Source: Knufia peltigerae
Lineage: Eukaryota > Ascomycota > Eurotiomycetes > Chaetothyriales > Trichomeriaceae
Assembly: GCA_030247855.1 (NCBI GenBank)
Contig: JAPDRN010000008.1
Span: 434,001 to 498,000 of the forward strand
Direction: 5' to 3'
DNA length: 64,000 bases
Under the pieces are notes generated by a model. It was not told the origin of the DNA, did no database searches, and worked only from the letters and a program-made list of their open reading frames with translations. Positions 11,472-22,786 of this stretch are shown in pieces; within the stretch, counting starts at the first letter, position 1, and every line of letters begins with the position of its first letter. A program made the translations under genes and the position numbers.

Positions 11472-13139
11472 ATGACGGCGAAGAAGCCCAACTTCCTCAT
11501 CATCGTGGCCGATGATCTGGGATTCTCAGATACCTCACCCTATGGGGGTGAAATAACGACTCCCAACCTGCAGCGTCTTGCAGACTCAGGGATTCGAATG
11601 ACAAACTTCCACACTGCTCCAGCGTGCTCCCCAACGCGTGCAATGTTGATGTCAGGCACTGACAACCATATCGCCGGCTTGGGTCAATTGGCCGAACACA
11701 TGAGGGAGCATCCCGCCACGTTTGAAGGGAAACCCGGGTACGAGGGATACCTCAATTTTCGCGTGGCCGCTCTGCCAGAGATCTTGAAGGACGCCGGCTA
11801 CCATACCGTAATGAGTGGTAAGTGGCACCTGGGGATGAAGAAGGAGCACAGTCCTCATGCCAGAGGATTCGAGAAGGTCTTCAGCTTTCTTGCCGGCAGC
11901 GGCAACCACTACAACTATGAGCCACAATTCGACGACCCAAAATACAAACTGCCGTGGCGAGGACAATTGTGGATGGAGAATGACCGATATATCGACCGGA
12001 AAACGGAGATTCCGGAAGATTTCTACAGTACTCCCTACACCACCAAAAGAATGATGGAATTCTTGAAGAACAGGACTGAGGAGGAGAAGGCGAAGCCTTT
12101 CTTGGCTTATTTGGCGTACTTGGCTCCTCACTGGCCTCTACAAGCACCGGACGAGACCACTGCCAAATACAAGGGCTTTTATGACGACGGCCCTTCAAGG
12201 CTGAGCGAGAAACGTGTAAAGCGGCTCATCGACCTTGGTCTGGTGCCCGCAAATGTCATTCCCGCGAAACCAGAAGGTCACATCGGACCTGAATGGGAGG
12301 AGCTCACCGACCTCCAGCGGGCGGAGTCCGCACGAAAGATGGAGGTATATGCGGCCATGGTCGAGGAGATTGACAAGGGAGTGGGAGAGGTCATTTCTTA
12401 TCTGGAGGAGACCGGCGAGCTCGACAACACCTTTGTGACCTTTATCTCTGACAATGGCGCCGAAGGCTTGATGATGGAAGCGCTTCAGGCCATGGGTGAC
12501 GGTACCATGATGTCGGATATCATAAACACCTACTACGACAACAGTCTGGAAAACATCGGCCACAAAGACAGTTTCGTGTGGTACGGCCCCCGGTGGGCCA
12601 GTGCAGCCACCGCCCCCAGCAGAGGCTGGAAATGTTGGCCGACCGAGGGTGGGATCCGCTGTCCGTGCATCGTACGGTACCCCGGGTTCAAAGCCACACC
12701 CAACTCCGTCACGCATTCTTTCACGACTGTCATGGACTTTCTCCCGACGATTCTCGAGCTGGCCGATATCAAACACCCCGGCAAGGAGTTCCACGGGCGT
12801 GAAATCGTGCCGGTGCGGGGTAAGAGCTGGGTATCTCATCTGTCGTCGTCGGATTTCACAAAGACCTCAGTCCACGGCGAGGACACTCACGTCCACGGAT
12901 GGGAGCTTGTCGGTCTGCAAGCCATCCGACGAGGGCCCTGGAAGGCCGTGTGGATGCACGCGCCCCGGGGCGACAGCAAATGGGAGCTTTACAACCTCGG
13001 TGAGGACCAGGGAGAAACAGACGACTTATCGGCCAAGCGTCCAGACATCATGGCCGAACTGATTGCCCTGTGGGAGCAGTACTATGCGGAAACTGGCATG
13101 ATCAATTACCCATTCGAGTTTGGCCCTGCCAAATCTTGA
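11472..13139 (+). CDS. Arylsulfatase (type I sulfatase) 1
   Basis: Intronless, 555 aa, with no obvious signal peptide, so probably cytosolic. It begins with the sulfatase strand PNFLIIVADDLGFSD (metal ligands D14 and D15). The activation motif CSPTR has C52 as the residue expected to become formylglycine, followed by AMLMSGTDNH. SGKWHLG supplies the conserved lysine and histidine, and FISDNGAEG the C-terminal metal ligands D327 and N328. The C-terminal domain ends with WELYNLGEDQGETDDL, typical of the family. Sulfatases hydrolyse sulfate esters to alcohol and free sulfate. The true substrate cannot be read from sequence. It is a paralogue of the gene at 14247. Maturation needs a formylglycine-generating enzyme encoded elsewhere. 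Confidence 0.9.
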   Translation: MTAKKPNFLIIVADDLGFSDTSPYGGEITTPNLQRLADSGIRMTNFHTAPACSPTRAMLMSGTDNHIAGLGQLAEHMREHPATFEGKPGYEGYLNFRVAALPEILKDAGYHTVMSGKWHLGMKKEHSPHARGFEKVFSFLAGSGNHYNYEPQFDDPKYKLPWRGQLWMENDRYIDRKTEIPEDFYSTPYTTKRMMEFLKNRTEEEKAKPFLAYLAYLAPHWPLQAPDETTAKYKGFYDDGPSRLSEKRVKRLIDLGLVPANVIPAKPEGHIGPEWEELTDLQRAESARKMEVYAAMVEEIDKGVGEVISYLEETGELDNTFVTFISDNGAEGLMMEALQAMGDGTMMSDIINTYYDNSLENIGHKDSFVWYGPRWASAATAPSRGWKCWPTEGGIRCPCIVRYPGFKATPNSVTHSFTTVMDFLPTILELADIKHPGKEFHGREIVPVRGKSWVSHLSSSDFTKTSVHGEDTHVHGWELVGLQAIRRGPWKAVWMHAPRGDSKWELYNLGEDQGETDDLSAKRPDIMAELIALWEQYYAETGMINYPFEFGPAKS

Positions 13140-14246
13140 TCATCACGATTTGATTTGTTCATTCCGCCTCGACAACACGAGGTATCGGTTGGTATAAACC
13201 AGGGTATCTTTATAGCGTCCATAGATCTCGATGGAAACAGAGAGTGTAAAATATATTTGCCACGAACCTGACGCTGGCTTTCAGCCTCATGTTTGTTTCT
13301 CTTTCATGTTCATGGGCCGTAGACGAATGATTCACATTGCCACTGAATGATCGCGAATGCCGCGACGACCGAGCGACAAAGGGGTGCGTCGGGCTAGCTC
13401 TTGGTGCACTGTTGTTCGCGTGGATGTGAGCAGCATGGCGTGTCACCATCCAAATGGGAATTGCAGATTAGGTACTCCGTGTCATACTCCGTACAGGGAG
13501 TATTCGCCATCCGATTTTCAGTCGCTCGTTGTTTCTTTGCCTCCGGACAGGCTTTCCGGAGTACCCAGTAGGTAGGTAACTCGTCCTATGGCCTGACATT
13601 CTGTAAAGTTGTGACCATACATACCGTACAATGGGCTCCCAACCACGGACAATTTTGTGGGCAAATAGCGCTGTTTAGTTTAGGACATCGGGGACTACTC
13701 AATAGGTTGCATAGAGCCAATGAGTCGGTACTCCTCCTGACAGCAGTTTAGGCCCCAATCGCGACATCGCCCATGAAGACTCCCCGGGGGAGCGACTCGC
13801 CACCAAACAGCCGAGCTCCGAAAGTTCTCTCCCTCGAATGCCGTCTATGGACATGGGCTCGCCGAGCTCCGACAGTTGAGTTCCGGCCGTCGGGGCACCG
13901 AGTGCCTCGAGCTATTCTCCAACATCCATTGATGATGCCCCCCCGGTACGTAGAGACATCGCGGCACATACGGAAGTATTTACATTGTACTTCGTCGAAA
14001 CACTAAGACTGGTGCGCGTGTAGAGGGGAACTTCGAAAGAAGCAACACGTTTGGCGGAACAATGAGTCCGTAAGATTTCTGTGTACGCGATTCTCTTTCT
14101 TTTTCCCAGTATCATCCCATCCAGTTGTGCAGAAGCATACAAGAAGCAGTCCAAAAAGAGGACGACGGTACACTGCGTACTTGCTGTACATATTGTGTCA
14201 ACCCATCTTCTTCTTTTACACCTCATCGTCGAGTTGAACTTTCAAA
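13140..14246. promoter_or_regulatory. Intergenic between the two arylsulfatases
   Basis: 1.1 kb with no gene recognised. It contains TACTCCGT at 13473 and TACTCCGTA at 13485, and should hold the terminator of the first sulfatase and the promoter of the second. Confidence 0.5.
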
Positions 14247-16118
14247 ATGGGCGAATATCAATCATCCCAATCCATGCGGCGGCCCAATTTCCTGGTCATC
14301 GTCGCCGATGATCTCGGTTTCAGCGATTGCAGTTGTTTCGGTTCTGAAATCTCGACGCCCAACATCGACGCACTCGCCGCAGATGGCGTGCGCTTCACAT
14401 CGTTCCACGTCGCGGCGGCGTGCTCACCGACGCGCGCCATGCTGATGACGGGCACCGATCACCATCTGACTGGCCTCGGGCAGCTGTCGGAGTTTGTGCG
14501 TTCGTCACCCGCACATCAGGGACAACCCGGTCACGAAGGTTACCTGGTCGACAGCGTGGTGGCTCTCCCAGAGTTGCTTCGCGACGCCGGCTATTTTAAT
14601 GTCCTGTCTGGCAAGTGGCACCTGGGTCTGAACAAGAAACATGGGCCGGCAGCTCGGGGGTTCGATCGATCGTTCGCACTGCTGCCGGGCTGCGCAAATC
14701 ATTACGGTATGGGTCCTATGGTCAATTTCCTCCCCCTGTAGGCGACGGCGGTGTGATACTGATGACTTCTTTGAGCAGGGCATGAACCCCAATATGAAGA
14801 TGCCGTCAACGAACCTCCCCCCTTCATGGAGACGGCGGTGACGGGTCTTCACTCCGAGAACGGCGAATACGTCAAGAACACCCCCAAGGATTTCTATTCC
14901 TCCGACTTTTATTCAGACAAGCTGATCGAGTATCTCTCTTCACGAAACGAGGAAGAGCAGGCCAAGCCTTTCTTTGCATACCTGCCCTTTTCCGCTCCAC
15001 ACTGGCCGCTCCAGGCACCGAAAGCCTCCGTCGACAAGTATCGAGGGCTGTACAGTGATGGACCGGCCGCCCTGCGCGAACGACGCCTCGCCAAACTCAA
15101 GGAGATGGGTCTGGTCGCACAGGACGTCGTCCCTCACGAGGTCGTCACCGTGGAAGGCGAGCCGCCGGAGTGGTCCCAGATGGTTCCTGAAGAGCGAGAG
15201 AAATCGGCGAGATGCATGGAAGTGTTCGCCGGCATGGTCGATCGCATGGACGAAAGAATCGGCAAGGTGATCAACCATCTAAAGGAGACCGATCAGTACG
15301 ACAACACCTACATCATGTTCATGTCGGACAATGGGGCAGAGGGGGCTAGCTACGAGGCGTCACCCGTGCTGGGCGATTCCCTGATCCCGCACATCCAGAA
15401 ATACTACGACAACTCTCTGGACAACATTGGCCGGGCCAACTCTTTCGTATGGTACGGGTCGAGGTGGGCACAGGCCTCCACGGCGCCGGGGCGGTTGTAC
15501 AAGATGTATTCCACGGAAGGCGGGTGCCGGGTGCCCTTGGTCGTCAAGCCGGCCGTGAGCGACCTGAGATGCGCCGGGTCCGTCACGGACGCCTTTTGCA
15601 CGGTCATGGACGTCGTGCCCACCATTCTCGAGCTCGGTGGCACCAAGCACCCGGGCGGCGTCTACCGCGGTCGAAAGGTGCAGCAGGTGCGCGGCAAGAG
15701 CTGGGGTTCGTTCTTGGACAGCCTCACGCAGTCCGACGATATCCGGAACCTCACCATCCACGACGACGAACACGTCACGGGCTGGGAAATCTGTGGCAGC
15801 GGCGCCCTCCGCAAAGGCCGCTACAAGATCACCTTTGTTCCTCGGCCTCGTGGTCCACAGCGGTGGGAGCTCTTTGACGTCGTCGGCGACCCTGGCGAGA
15901 CCCGAGATATTGGTCCCGAGAACCCTGAACTGTTGGCCACGCTGCTCGAGGCGTGGGACAAGTACAAAAAGGATGTGGGTGTGGTCGGACTGGCCGGCGA
16001 ATTTGACCAAGCAGAGCAACCCGTGGACGAATTCGAGGACTTCGGAAAATGCATCAGGTTCGTCGGTAAAGATCCGTCTCTGGTGCCGGAGAACCTTCGT
16101 CACCTTGTGCCCACTTGA
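14247..16118 (+). CDS. Arylsulfatase (type I sulfatase) 2
   Basis: Exons 14247-14706 and 14779-16118; 599 aa. The 72-bp intron (GTATGG..GAGCAG) splits the glycine codon of NHYG; the alternative acceptor CTGTAG at 14740 breaks the frame. Signatures parallel the upstream paralogue: PNFLVIVADDLGFSD (D21, D22), CSPTR with C59 as the likely formylglycine, SGKWHLGL, MFMSDNGAEG and WELFDVVGDPGETRD. It is clearly related to the first copy but is not a recent duplicate: the intron and many substitutions separate them, and this one has a C-terminal extension of about 35 residues. The two may divide substrates. Same strand and order as the regulator downstream. Confidence 0.9.
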
Positions 16119-16658
16119 TACATATATATACACGAAGCGACACATTAGGGGCGTATGTGAACTGGCTAGATATGGAGTACCATTCATTGTATATACTGAG
16201 CTTGACAGTGTAGAATATTAGCATACCACGAGCACTTGGACATTGCTCCAGTGGATGGGAGAACAAAAATTACTAGTCCGTTATTTATTGATACTCCGTA
16301 CCTCTGGGACTGCATTTTGTATGTACGGAAACCCCAAGTCTTTATCCCCCCCGGTCCCGTCCAAAGAAAAGAATAATACGGCAATCGTACTCGTTTACTT
16401 TCCCCCGGGTTCATTGGCTGTTGATTTCGCCACCGACCGGCCCGCGAAATCGGGGGGTAAAATACTTTACGGAGTATTACCAAGTTAAATAGATTCATTC
16501 TCGCTTCCATCCACCTCCCCAGCCAAGGATCGTTTTTCTTGCCTTCTCCTCCTCCTCCACCTCTGGCCCACCTACGTCCTCTGCGCCGTACAGTACGACC
16601 TTTTGGCCGAATTCTAGAATATGTAATCTTTTTTCCCTGGACCGTCTTGAAATGCCTG
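16119..16658 (+). promoter_or_regulatory. Upstream region of the twin-Zn-cluster regulator
   Basis: 540 bp without a gene. It contains TACTCCGTA at 16292 and TACGGAGTA at 16468. A further in-frame ATG at 16539 would add 40 residues with no domain value, so I prefer the start at 16659. Confidence 0.45.
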
Positions 16659-19480
16659 ATGGATGAACCCTCGACGACGCCGCGAGGACAGTACGGTAAG
16701 GGCTTTTCCCTGGGTTTTTTGTTTCTTTGTTCGGAAGTGTATTAGACTTAAACTGAATCTCGCTTCCAGGGTGTCTTGTCTGCAAAGCCCGAAAGGTGAG
16801 CGAGCGCCGAACAAGCTCCCGAATGCTCGTGTTTTTCTGGATATTGAGTCTCATACTCCCGCGCGAGATCACAGATTAAATGCGACGCGGGTCTCCCGGC
16901 GTGCGGCCGCTGTCGAAACCTGGGCCTCCGTTGCCCAGGGTATGGCCTAGACAAGGACCTCGATACGCGTCAAATCAATGCCCTCGTCAATGACATCTAT
17001 CGAGAGGCCGGCCGGCAGAGACATGCCAGAGACGCGTGTGATCAATGCCGACGATCGAAGCTGCGGTGCACCGAGACGAGACCTTGTCAGCGATGCGCAC
17101 GCAAGGGCCTGGCTTGCACTTCCAGAAGCGACCACTCGTCTCGTCGGCGTCCAACAAGTGTTAGCAGGAGCCCAGGAGCCTCGGCCACTCCGTCGGCAGC
17201 AGCAGCTCAAGCTGAGAATGCACCACCTCGAGCTCGAACGGCCTCTTTTCAGCTGCTGCCCTCCATCTCGGAAACCTTGATTGTGGGCGACAACAATGAA
17301 TGGTGAGTTTGCCTTGCCTTTCCCCAGTATTATCCTCGATTAACACTGACGACGCTGCTTTCTTCTGCCACAGGCTGTTCGCAGAAGATCTCCCGGCAGA
17401 GCCTGACCGACTGCAACTTCTCTTCAACGCCTACTTTGATCAAACGCAGGCGATCAACCAGTTTCTGCATCGTCCCTCGTTCCTGCGTGCCTTTGCGGAC
17501 GGAGGGCTCGTTGAAAAATATGGGTCGGCTCTCCTGCACATCGTTTGCGCACTTGGTGCCATGTGAGTCCCGTTCAAATTTGCCGTCATCAACCATGCTC
17601 ACTCGCTGAACAGACACTATGCGGCAAAAGAGGCCCCGATCACCTCGACGGACGACCATCCGGGAAAGGCTTGGGTCGAAAAGGCTCGTGCAACAGTACT
17701 CGATAAGATCGGAGAGGTGAACATTCCCAATCTCATGGTAGGTGCATACATGCTGCTGGCTGCGCGTTACGTGCGACTGAACTGATTCTCACCTCCCTTG
17801 CAGACTCTGGTCCTTCTTTGGCACTACAACCATTGCCACGGAAACTCACAGAGCTCCAGCCTCAGCCTGATGATTGCGGCGTGCTGTTCTCGTGCCCTCC
17901 AGATCCTGAGACTCGACGTGGTCTCACCCGGCGATTCGGAGATTCAAGGCCCTCCCGAGCGAGTCACTGAGGAGGAGTCGCGACGGCGACTGTTTTGGGC
18001 TTGCTGGTATATCGACATCAATGTCGCTGCCGGCGTGGACCGTCTAATCACGACGTCGAGGAGGCTACCCGTCGTCCCACTCCCGCGATGCGAGCACGAC
18101 TACATTTATCAGATCCCGACGCCGACGTGCAGGTTGGGCCCTGATGCCTCGGCCGAAAGTGGCACGGCGAACGCGTGGGAACGACAAGGTCTGGAGGCGT
18201 GGAACCTGAGGATCACCTACTTGAGAGGGCTGACTCTGCAGTGCGTCCGGGACGGAAACGCCTCCCCCTTGCCCTGGAACCGAGGCTCCCCCTTCCTCCA
18301 GCTGGTCGACCAGCTCCAGGATTGGGCCAGGGTCCTTCCCGGCCATCTCCAGCTCACCGAACAAAACATGTTCGTCCACCACGACCAGCGTCGGCTTTCG
18401 TCCTTCATGGGCATGCACCTGGCCTTCCACGTCTGCCACTGCGACCTCTTCCGTGTCATGATGCCGGGATACACTTTCCCCATCGCCAACGCGCTGGAAG
18501 ATGCGCCCGCCGATTTCGTGCGATTCTTCCAACGGGACTGCAAATACCACGCCGAGATGATCACCAAGGTGTTTCAGATGGCACTGACGTACGGCAGGGA
18601 CGTCCGTGGCGAGATGCTGTGCCGCGTGTCGGCCTACGAATCCAGCCGGATCCAGATGCTCGCCACCAAGCTGGAAGAGCCCACCGACCATCATTCTGGT
18701 TCCTCCGAACGGGAAGGGTTGCGGCGAGCGCGACAAAATCTGGACGTCAACTTTTCCGTTCTCGATCTGGTCGTGCCGGACCCCGAGCAAAAGGAAAAGT
18801 GTTTTCGGTCCCTATTGCGCCTGGCTCACGACACCCCCCTGGCCGGCCATGCCACCAGGTGGTTCTGTCAAGCGGACGGCAATGGCGGCGGTGTCGGCGT
18901 CGAACCACACCACCACCATACGGCGTCGGCAACGGCGATGCACCTTGTCGGTGGTCCTGATACCGCCGACTCTGGCAATGGTCCTGACCACCCGGCTTCA
19001 CAAGAGCATCTCCACCCCCTAGCTTTGTTCCGTCTCGCTTGGACCGAAATCACCAGTGCCACCTCACCTCCTGCGTCGATCATCACCAACAACACCACCA
19101 CTACTCCGAGATCTCAACCCGACTTGTCCATTTCGGCGGCGACAAACACTCGCAACACTAAGAAGGCGAGACCGCCAACCTCTACGACGGTCAACTTGCA
19201 AGAAACGACCTTGCCAGTCTTTCCTCCACCTGCTACCACAACTACAACCACGACGCAAACCTCGCTGTCCGTGTCGGCATCCGCCCGGGGTAGAAACGAC
19301 GACAATGACAACACACAGCAGCAGCTTACCTCGCCACCAGCACCAGCACCACCGCTCGGAGGGTTCGAACCTTCACAAGAACAACAACAACCAGTCCAAA
19401 TGTCGATGCCATTTTACCAGTGTCCAGTCGGTTTCACCGGTTTTGATCCTTTTGAACCGTGGGAACTCTACGAAATGTAA
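16659..19480 (+). CDS. Transcription factor with two Zn2Cys6 clusters
   Basis: Six exons: 16659-16695, 16770-16795, 16875-17302, 17374-17562, 17614-17737, 17804-19480; 826 aa. The N-terminus carries two complete Gal4-type clusters. The first uses C14, C17, C24, C31, C34 and C41 (CX2CX6CX6CX2CX6C), with an intron inside it between RK and IKC. The second uses C76, C79, C86, C92, C95 and C102 (CX2CX6CX5CX2CX6C). A 34-residue linker separates them. A fungal_trans middle region follows (FLHRPSFLRAF, CSRALQILRLD, RRRLFWACWYIDI). The C-terminus is a long T/N/Q/P-rich low-complexity stretch, probably an activation region, ending in FDPFEPWELYEM. Its place after the two sulfatases suggests it is their local regulator (inference). 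Confidence 0.88.
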
Positions 19481-20013
19481 CAGTGACCGCGAGTGTGTCT
19501 TTGCCGAACGCAAAGCAGGGGAGGGAGAGCTTTGACGACTTATCTATGGTCGAAGCCTCAAAGTATTGTTTATGATGTTGATGACGATGGAGCCGAATAT
19601 TGATGGGTTGGCTATCCATCTGTACAACTCTTCTGAGTTATGTAGAGGTTTAGATGCTTTCGGTTCCTATGGAGTATGCTTCGCTAAACACAGTCAATCG
19701 TACCGTATACAAATTGGCCCCCCTCCCCACTTTCCTATTTTCTCCCTCTCCAGGCATGGCTTGGACTCATGAACTCATAGATCATGTAAGGTAGTCGACT
19801 CTACATCGTCGCTAAGAGTGTACTCGCAAGTGTTGGTCATCTGATTTCATCTTTTGTCGAGAGGAAAGCCGCCAACTCTGGTACTCTGTACATATATGGG
19901 GGCGGAAAACATCACCAATCACGTACAAAGTTCTCCGTACCTCATAAACCCAGGTCAGGGTTCTCCCCTTCCAGTGTCGTAAATACTGTAGATCGTCGTC
20001 GTCGTCGTCGTCG
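19481..20013. other. Convergent intergenic with TCG microsatellite
   Basis: Two genes end here. A (TCG)7 tract at 19993-20013 abuts the stop codon of the minus-strand gene. No gene is recognised. Confidence 0.6.
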
Positions 20014-21243
20014 TCATTGGAAACATGTCCACCTGTGCTTCCGGCCACCTGTGGCCGTGGTTGTGGCGACTTGTTCCGCAGAAATCGCAACGTGACACTG
20101 TTTGGATGTGTGAATGGCCTTCTCATCCACGTCCACGGTATCGACATCGACACCATCATCGTCGTCGTCACGTTTGACTTTTTCCGTCGCCACTCGCTCG
20201 TCATCATGATCTGTCTCATCCGTTTCGTCGGTTTCGTCCAAACTCATTCGGAACCTCCTGACGCTGTCACTGTCACCGTCACCTCCGGTGTAGAATGCTC
20301 TCCGGGAGTTTTTCGAGTGCACACACTTTGGCAACATCTTCCTCAGGAAACCCCTGACGCCGGAATGAGCTCGGTCGATCTTTTCGTACTCTTCTCGCCG
20401 AGTGGCGTTGGAGGTCCAGGATATGACCGTGTTCAAGGGTGGTCTTCTCTGCACGGCCGCCGCCGCCCCGCCGCAGTTGTTGTACACACGTCCGCCCACA
20501 GACATTGACATTGATATTCTCGGGGTGACAATGTGTGACTGGTAGATCAACGGAGATTCGGAATAACTATGCCGGAAGGTCGGTGAGGACGACACACTCC
20601 TCCTCGTTGTGTTGTACGAACCACCATCACCACCACCACCACCACCAACACTAAATTGTTCTCTTTCGACCATTTTCAACTTTTGGTCCACGCTGTGGCA
20701 AAGCTGGCGTTCCTCAACGTCCGCTTTGAAGTGAGAGCCAGCGACATCCCCTGGAACGAGCGAAGGGTGTCGAGTGGCCGTTCGTGTCGTCGAAACGCTG
20801 GGAGACGGAGTAAATTCTCGACTCAGGGCGAGCATCCCATCCAACGATGAAAAGAGCTGACAGCTCTGTCGGTGTAAAGCGGCCGGATCCTTTTTTGGGG
20901 AAGAGTGCCTTCTTCTCCTCTTCTCCCTCCCTCCAAGGTTGACACTGTTCTGCCGTCTCGGTATGCTAGGATTGGGACTGTTTGGTCGGTACCTGGACCG
21001 ACTCGAGCAAGGTCGAGAAATGCTTCGGTCGGTCTCGCTTGACTCGGCCCCAGCATCTTCTGAGCTCGTCGAGCCATCAGGCTGCTTCATCAGGTCTTGC
21101 ACGTGTCGCCTGCATGATCGTCGACATCTAGATTTCTTGGCGGGATGATTTTCTGGCATGGTCGTTTGTCGTACTGTCTTGTTCGTGTTTGATATGGCCG
21201 AATGGAATGATTCGGCGTCCGAGTGGTCAACTGTATCCTTCAT
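20014..21243 (-). CDS. Conserved-looking hypothetical, low-complexity protein
   Basis: A single exon of 409 aa that I do not recognise. It is Ser/Arg-rich, with basic clusters (KKSRCRRSCRRH, KRRRRHS), runs of Gly and Ala, and an acidic stretch near the C-terminus (DETDETDETDHDDE, then DDDDDG). The one region that looks like a folded conserved block is around residues 275-330: VISWTSNATRREEYEKID, then GVRGFLRKMLPKC. Most of the protein is likely disordered and possibly nuclear. The simple repeats continue into the 3' flank. Its unbroken length and the ordered block favour a real gene. Function unknown. Confidence 0.6.
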   Translation of the reverse strand: MKDTVDHSDAESFHSAISNTNKTVRQTTMPENHPAKKSRCRRSCRRHVQDLMKQPDGSTSSEDAGAESSETDRSISRPCSSRSRYRPNSPNPSIPRRQNSVNLGGREKRRRRHSSPKKDPAALHRQSCQLFSSLDGMLALSREFTPSPSVSTTRTATRHPSLVPGDVAGSHFKADVEERQLCHSVDQKLKMVEREQFSVGGGGGGDGGSYNTTRRSVSSSPTFRHSYSESPLIYQSHIVTPRISMSMSVGGRVYNNCGGAAAAVQRRPPLNTVISWTSNATRREEYEKIDRAHSGVRGFLRKMLPKCVHSKNSRRAFYTGGDGDSDSVRRFRMSLDETDETDETDHDDERVATEKVKRDDDDDGVDVDTVDVDEKAIHTSKQCHVAISAEQVATTTATGGRKHRWTCFQ

Positions 21244-22786
21244 TGCGTGTCACTGACTAGCTTTAATCATAAGTTGTTCGTCCGGGTTGGTCGCTGGTCG
21301 TAGAACTTGTCGTCAAAATTCGTCAAAATGTTTTCTTCGAGGCCGTAGATGTGCTGTAGTCAAAGTTGGGGTGTGTGGGATATGACTTGGTGGTGGTACC
21401 GTTGACCCGATCGTTTCGTCAGAGGGTTACGAGAGACAAAGAAGTCAAAGCAAAAAAAAAACAACGAATGGAGACAATGAATGAAAGAGAGCGTTTGTCG
21501 TCGTTGAAGCTCAGTTTGTCAGTATGGTGAAAAGAATTTTAAAGTATATTGAGGATCAGCACATGATGTACGGTGAGTGACCGCCAAATCTCGAGACACG
21601 CATCATTGCATGACGGACCATGTCGCAGTCCCACAACGGCGCTCAACAGCGGAATCGAAAAGCATAATTGAGACTGGAATTTCGCCAGGAATGAAACAAT
21701 GCAAGGGGAAACGAGAGGGTCGTAGAATTATTCAGAGAGCAGAGGCGAAAAAGGGCGTCAACTGTTTTAGGAAGTCATGGTTAGCGAGACTTTGCTGGCA
21801 TCTGGCGCCGTTGGGCGTTGCATCGTGTGGGGGAGTGCAAGAAACAAGCCGCCAGATGAGAGGGATTGGTGGGAGAAGGTCTTCGTAGAGATGATCGTCT
21901 TGGGCGCCAATTGAATCCAGAGTGGAGAGGAAACGGCACCGATATGCCGACATTTGTTCGACCAACATAAGGCCAGGAGGACACGAAATCGTCAATCATA
22001 GGACCATGTGATGGAAAACGGATTGGGTTTTGAGATCTGGCGGGAGGTCGAAACCCAGAGGCCACCAGACTAGAGACGCAGAAGGCCGTTGAAGACGGCG
22101 ACTTGATTGGCGACGACGTGACTAGATCAAGTTGCTGCATGCCAAGGGGCCATGGTCTGTACCACCGCATACACCGCCAGATCTCGCCAATTACTGCGAT
22201 ATCATAGGCTCCAAGGGGGATACGATGGGCCAGATGACCTCGGAGGCGAGATCATTTTCAGGAGTCATTCCCATAGTACGTGTAGAGAGTGGCTCAGCTG
22301 AGCGGTGGCAAGGAGAACAGATACTGCAATTGTATTGCGTCAACGCCAGACAAGACGAAAAAGCTTGAGAGGGGCAATAGAGAAGAAGGTCCAAGAGACG
22401 TTTAGCTGCATCGTCGGGATTGGATGAGAAAAGGGAATGAAAAGTGATTATGATTGATGATGGTGATTTGTGTGGCTCAATCCTCGATCTTTTTCTCATT
22501 ACGCAGGAGATCCAGAGTCACGTTATCTAACACGTGATCCATCCACCTCGACTACCTCCCCCCATCGAACTGATCACCAGTCTCTGTCGAGGATCATCAT
22601 ATCTCACTTCATCCCATTGTCCGATGCTAATGCTATGCGATGCATTTTTCTGACCCATGCCTCGTCCAACCGCGATGCTGTCCCAGATGAATCTCTGATG
22701 CCATTAAATCTTCCCAAGTTTTGCTTCTTGCGCCTTGAAATGCTACATCGCTGTATCGCTAGACTGCTGATCTACAAAGTCTCCGT
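21244..22786. other. Intergenic, no gene recognised
   Basis: 1.5 kb between the start of the unknown gene and the end of the Skt5-like gene. Short frames only; a poly-A run lies near 21450. It should hold the promoter of the unknown gene and the 3' end of the Skt5-like gene. Confidence 0.55.

Noticed and set aside
12195..12839. 214-codon minus-strand frame opposite arylsulfatase 1
   Set aside because: Lies wholly inside the sulfatase coding sequence and resembles nothing.
15360..16187. 275-codon minus-strand frame opposite arylsulfatase 2
   Set aside because: Exact shadow of a confidently identified GC-rich sulfatase; no family resemblance of its own.
18065..18960. Long frames on both strands inside the twin-cluster regulator
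   Set aside because: Overlap the regulatory domain in other phases; produced by high GC content.
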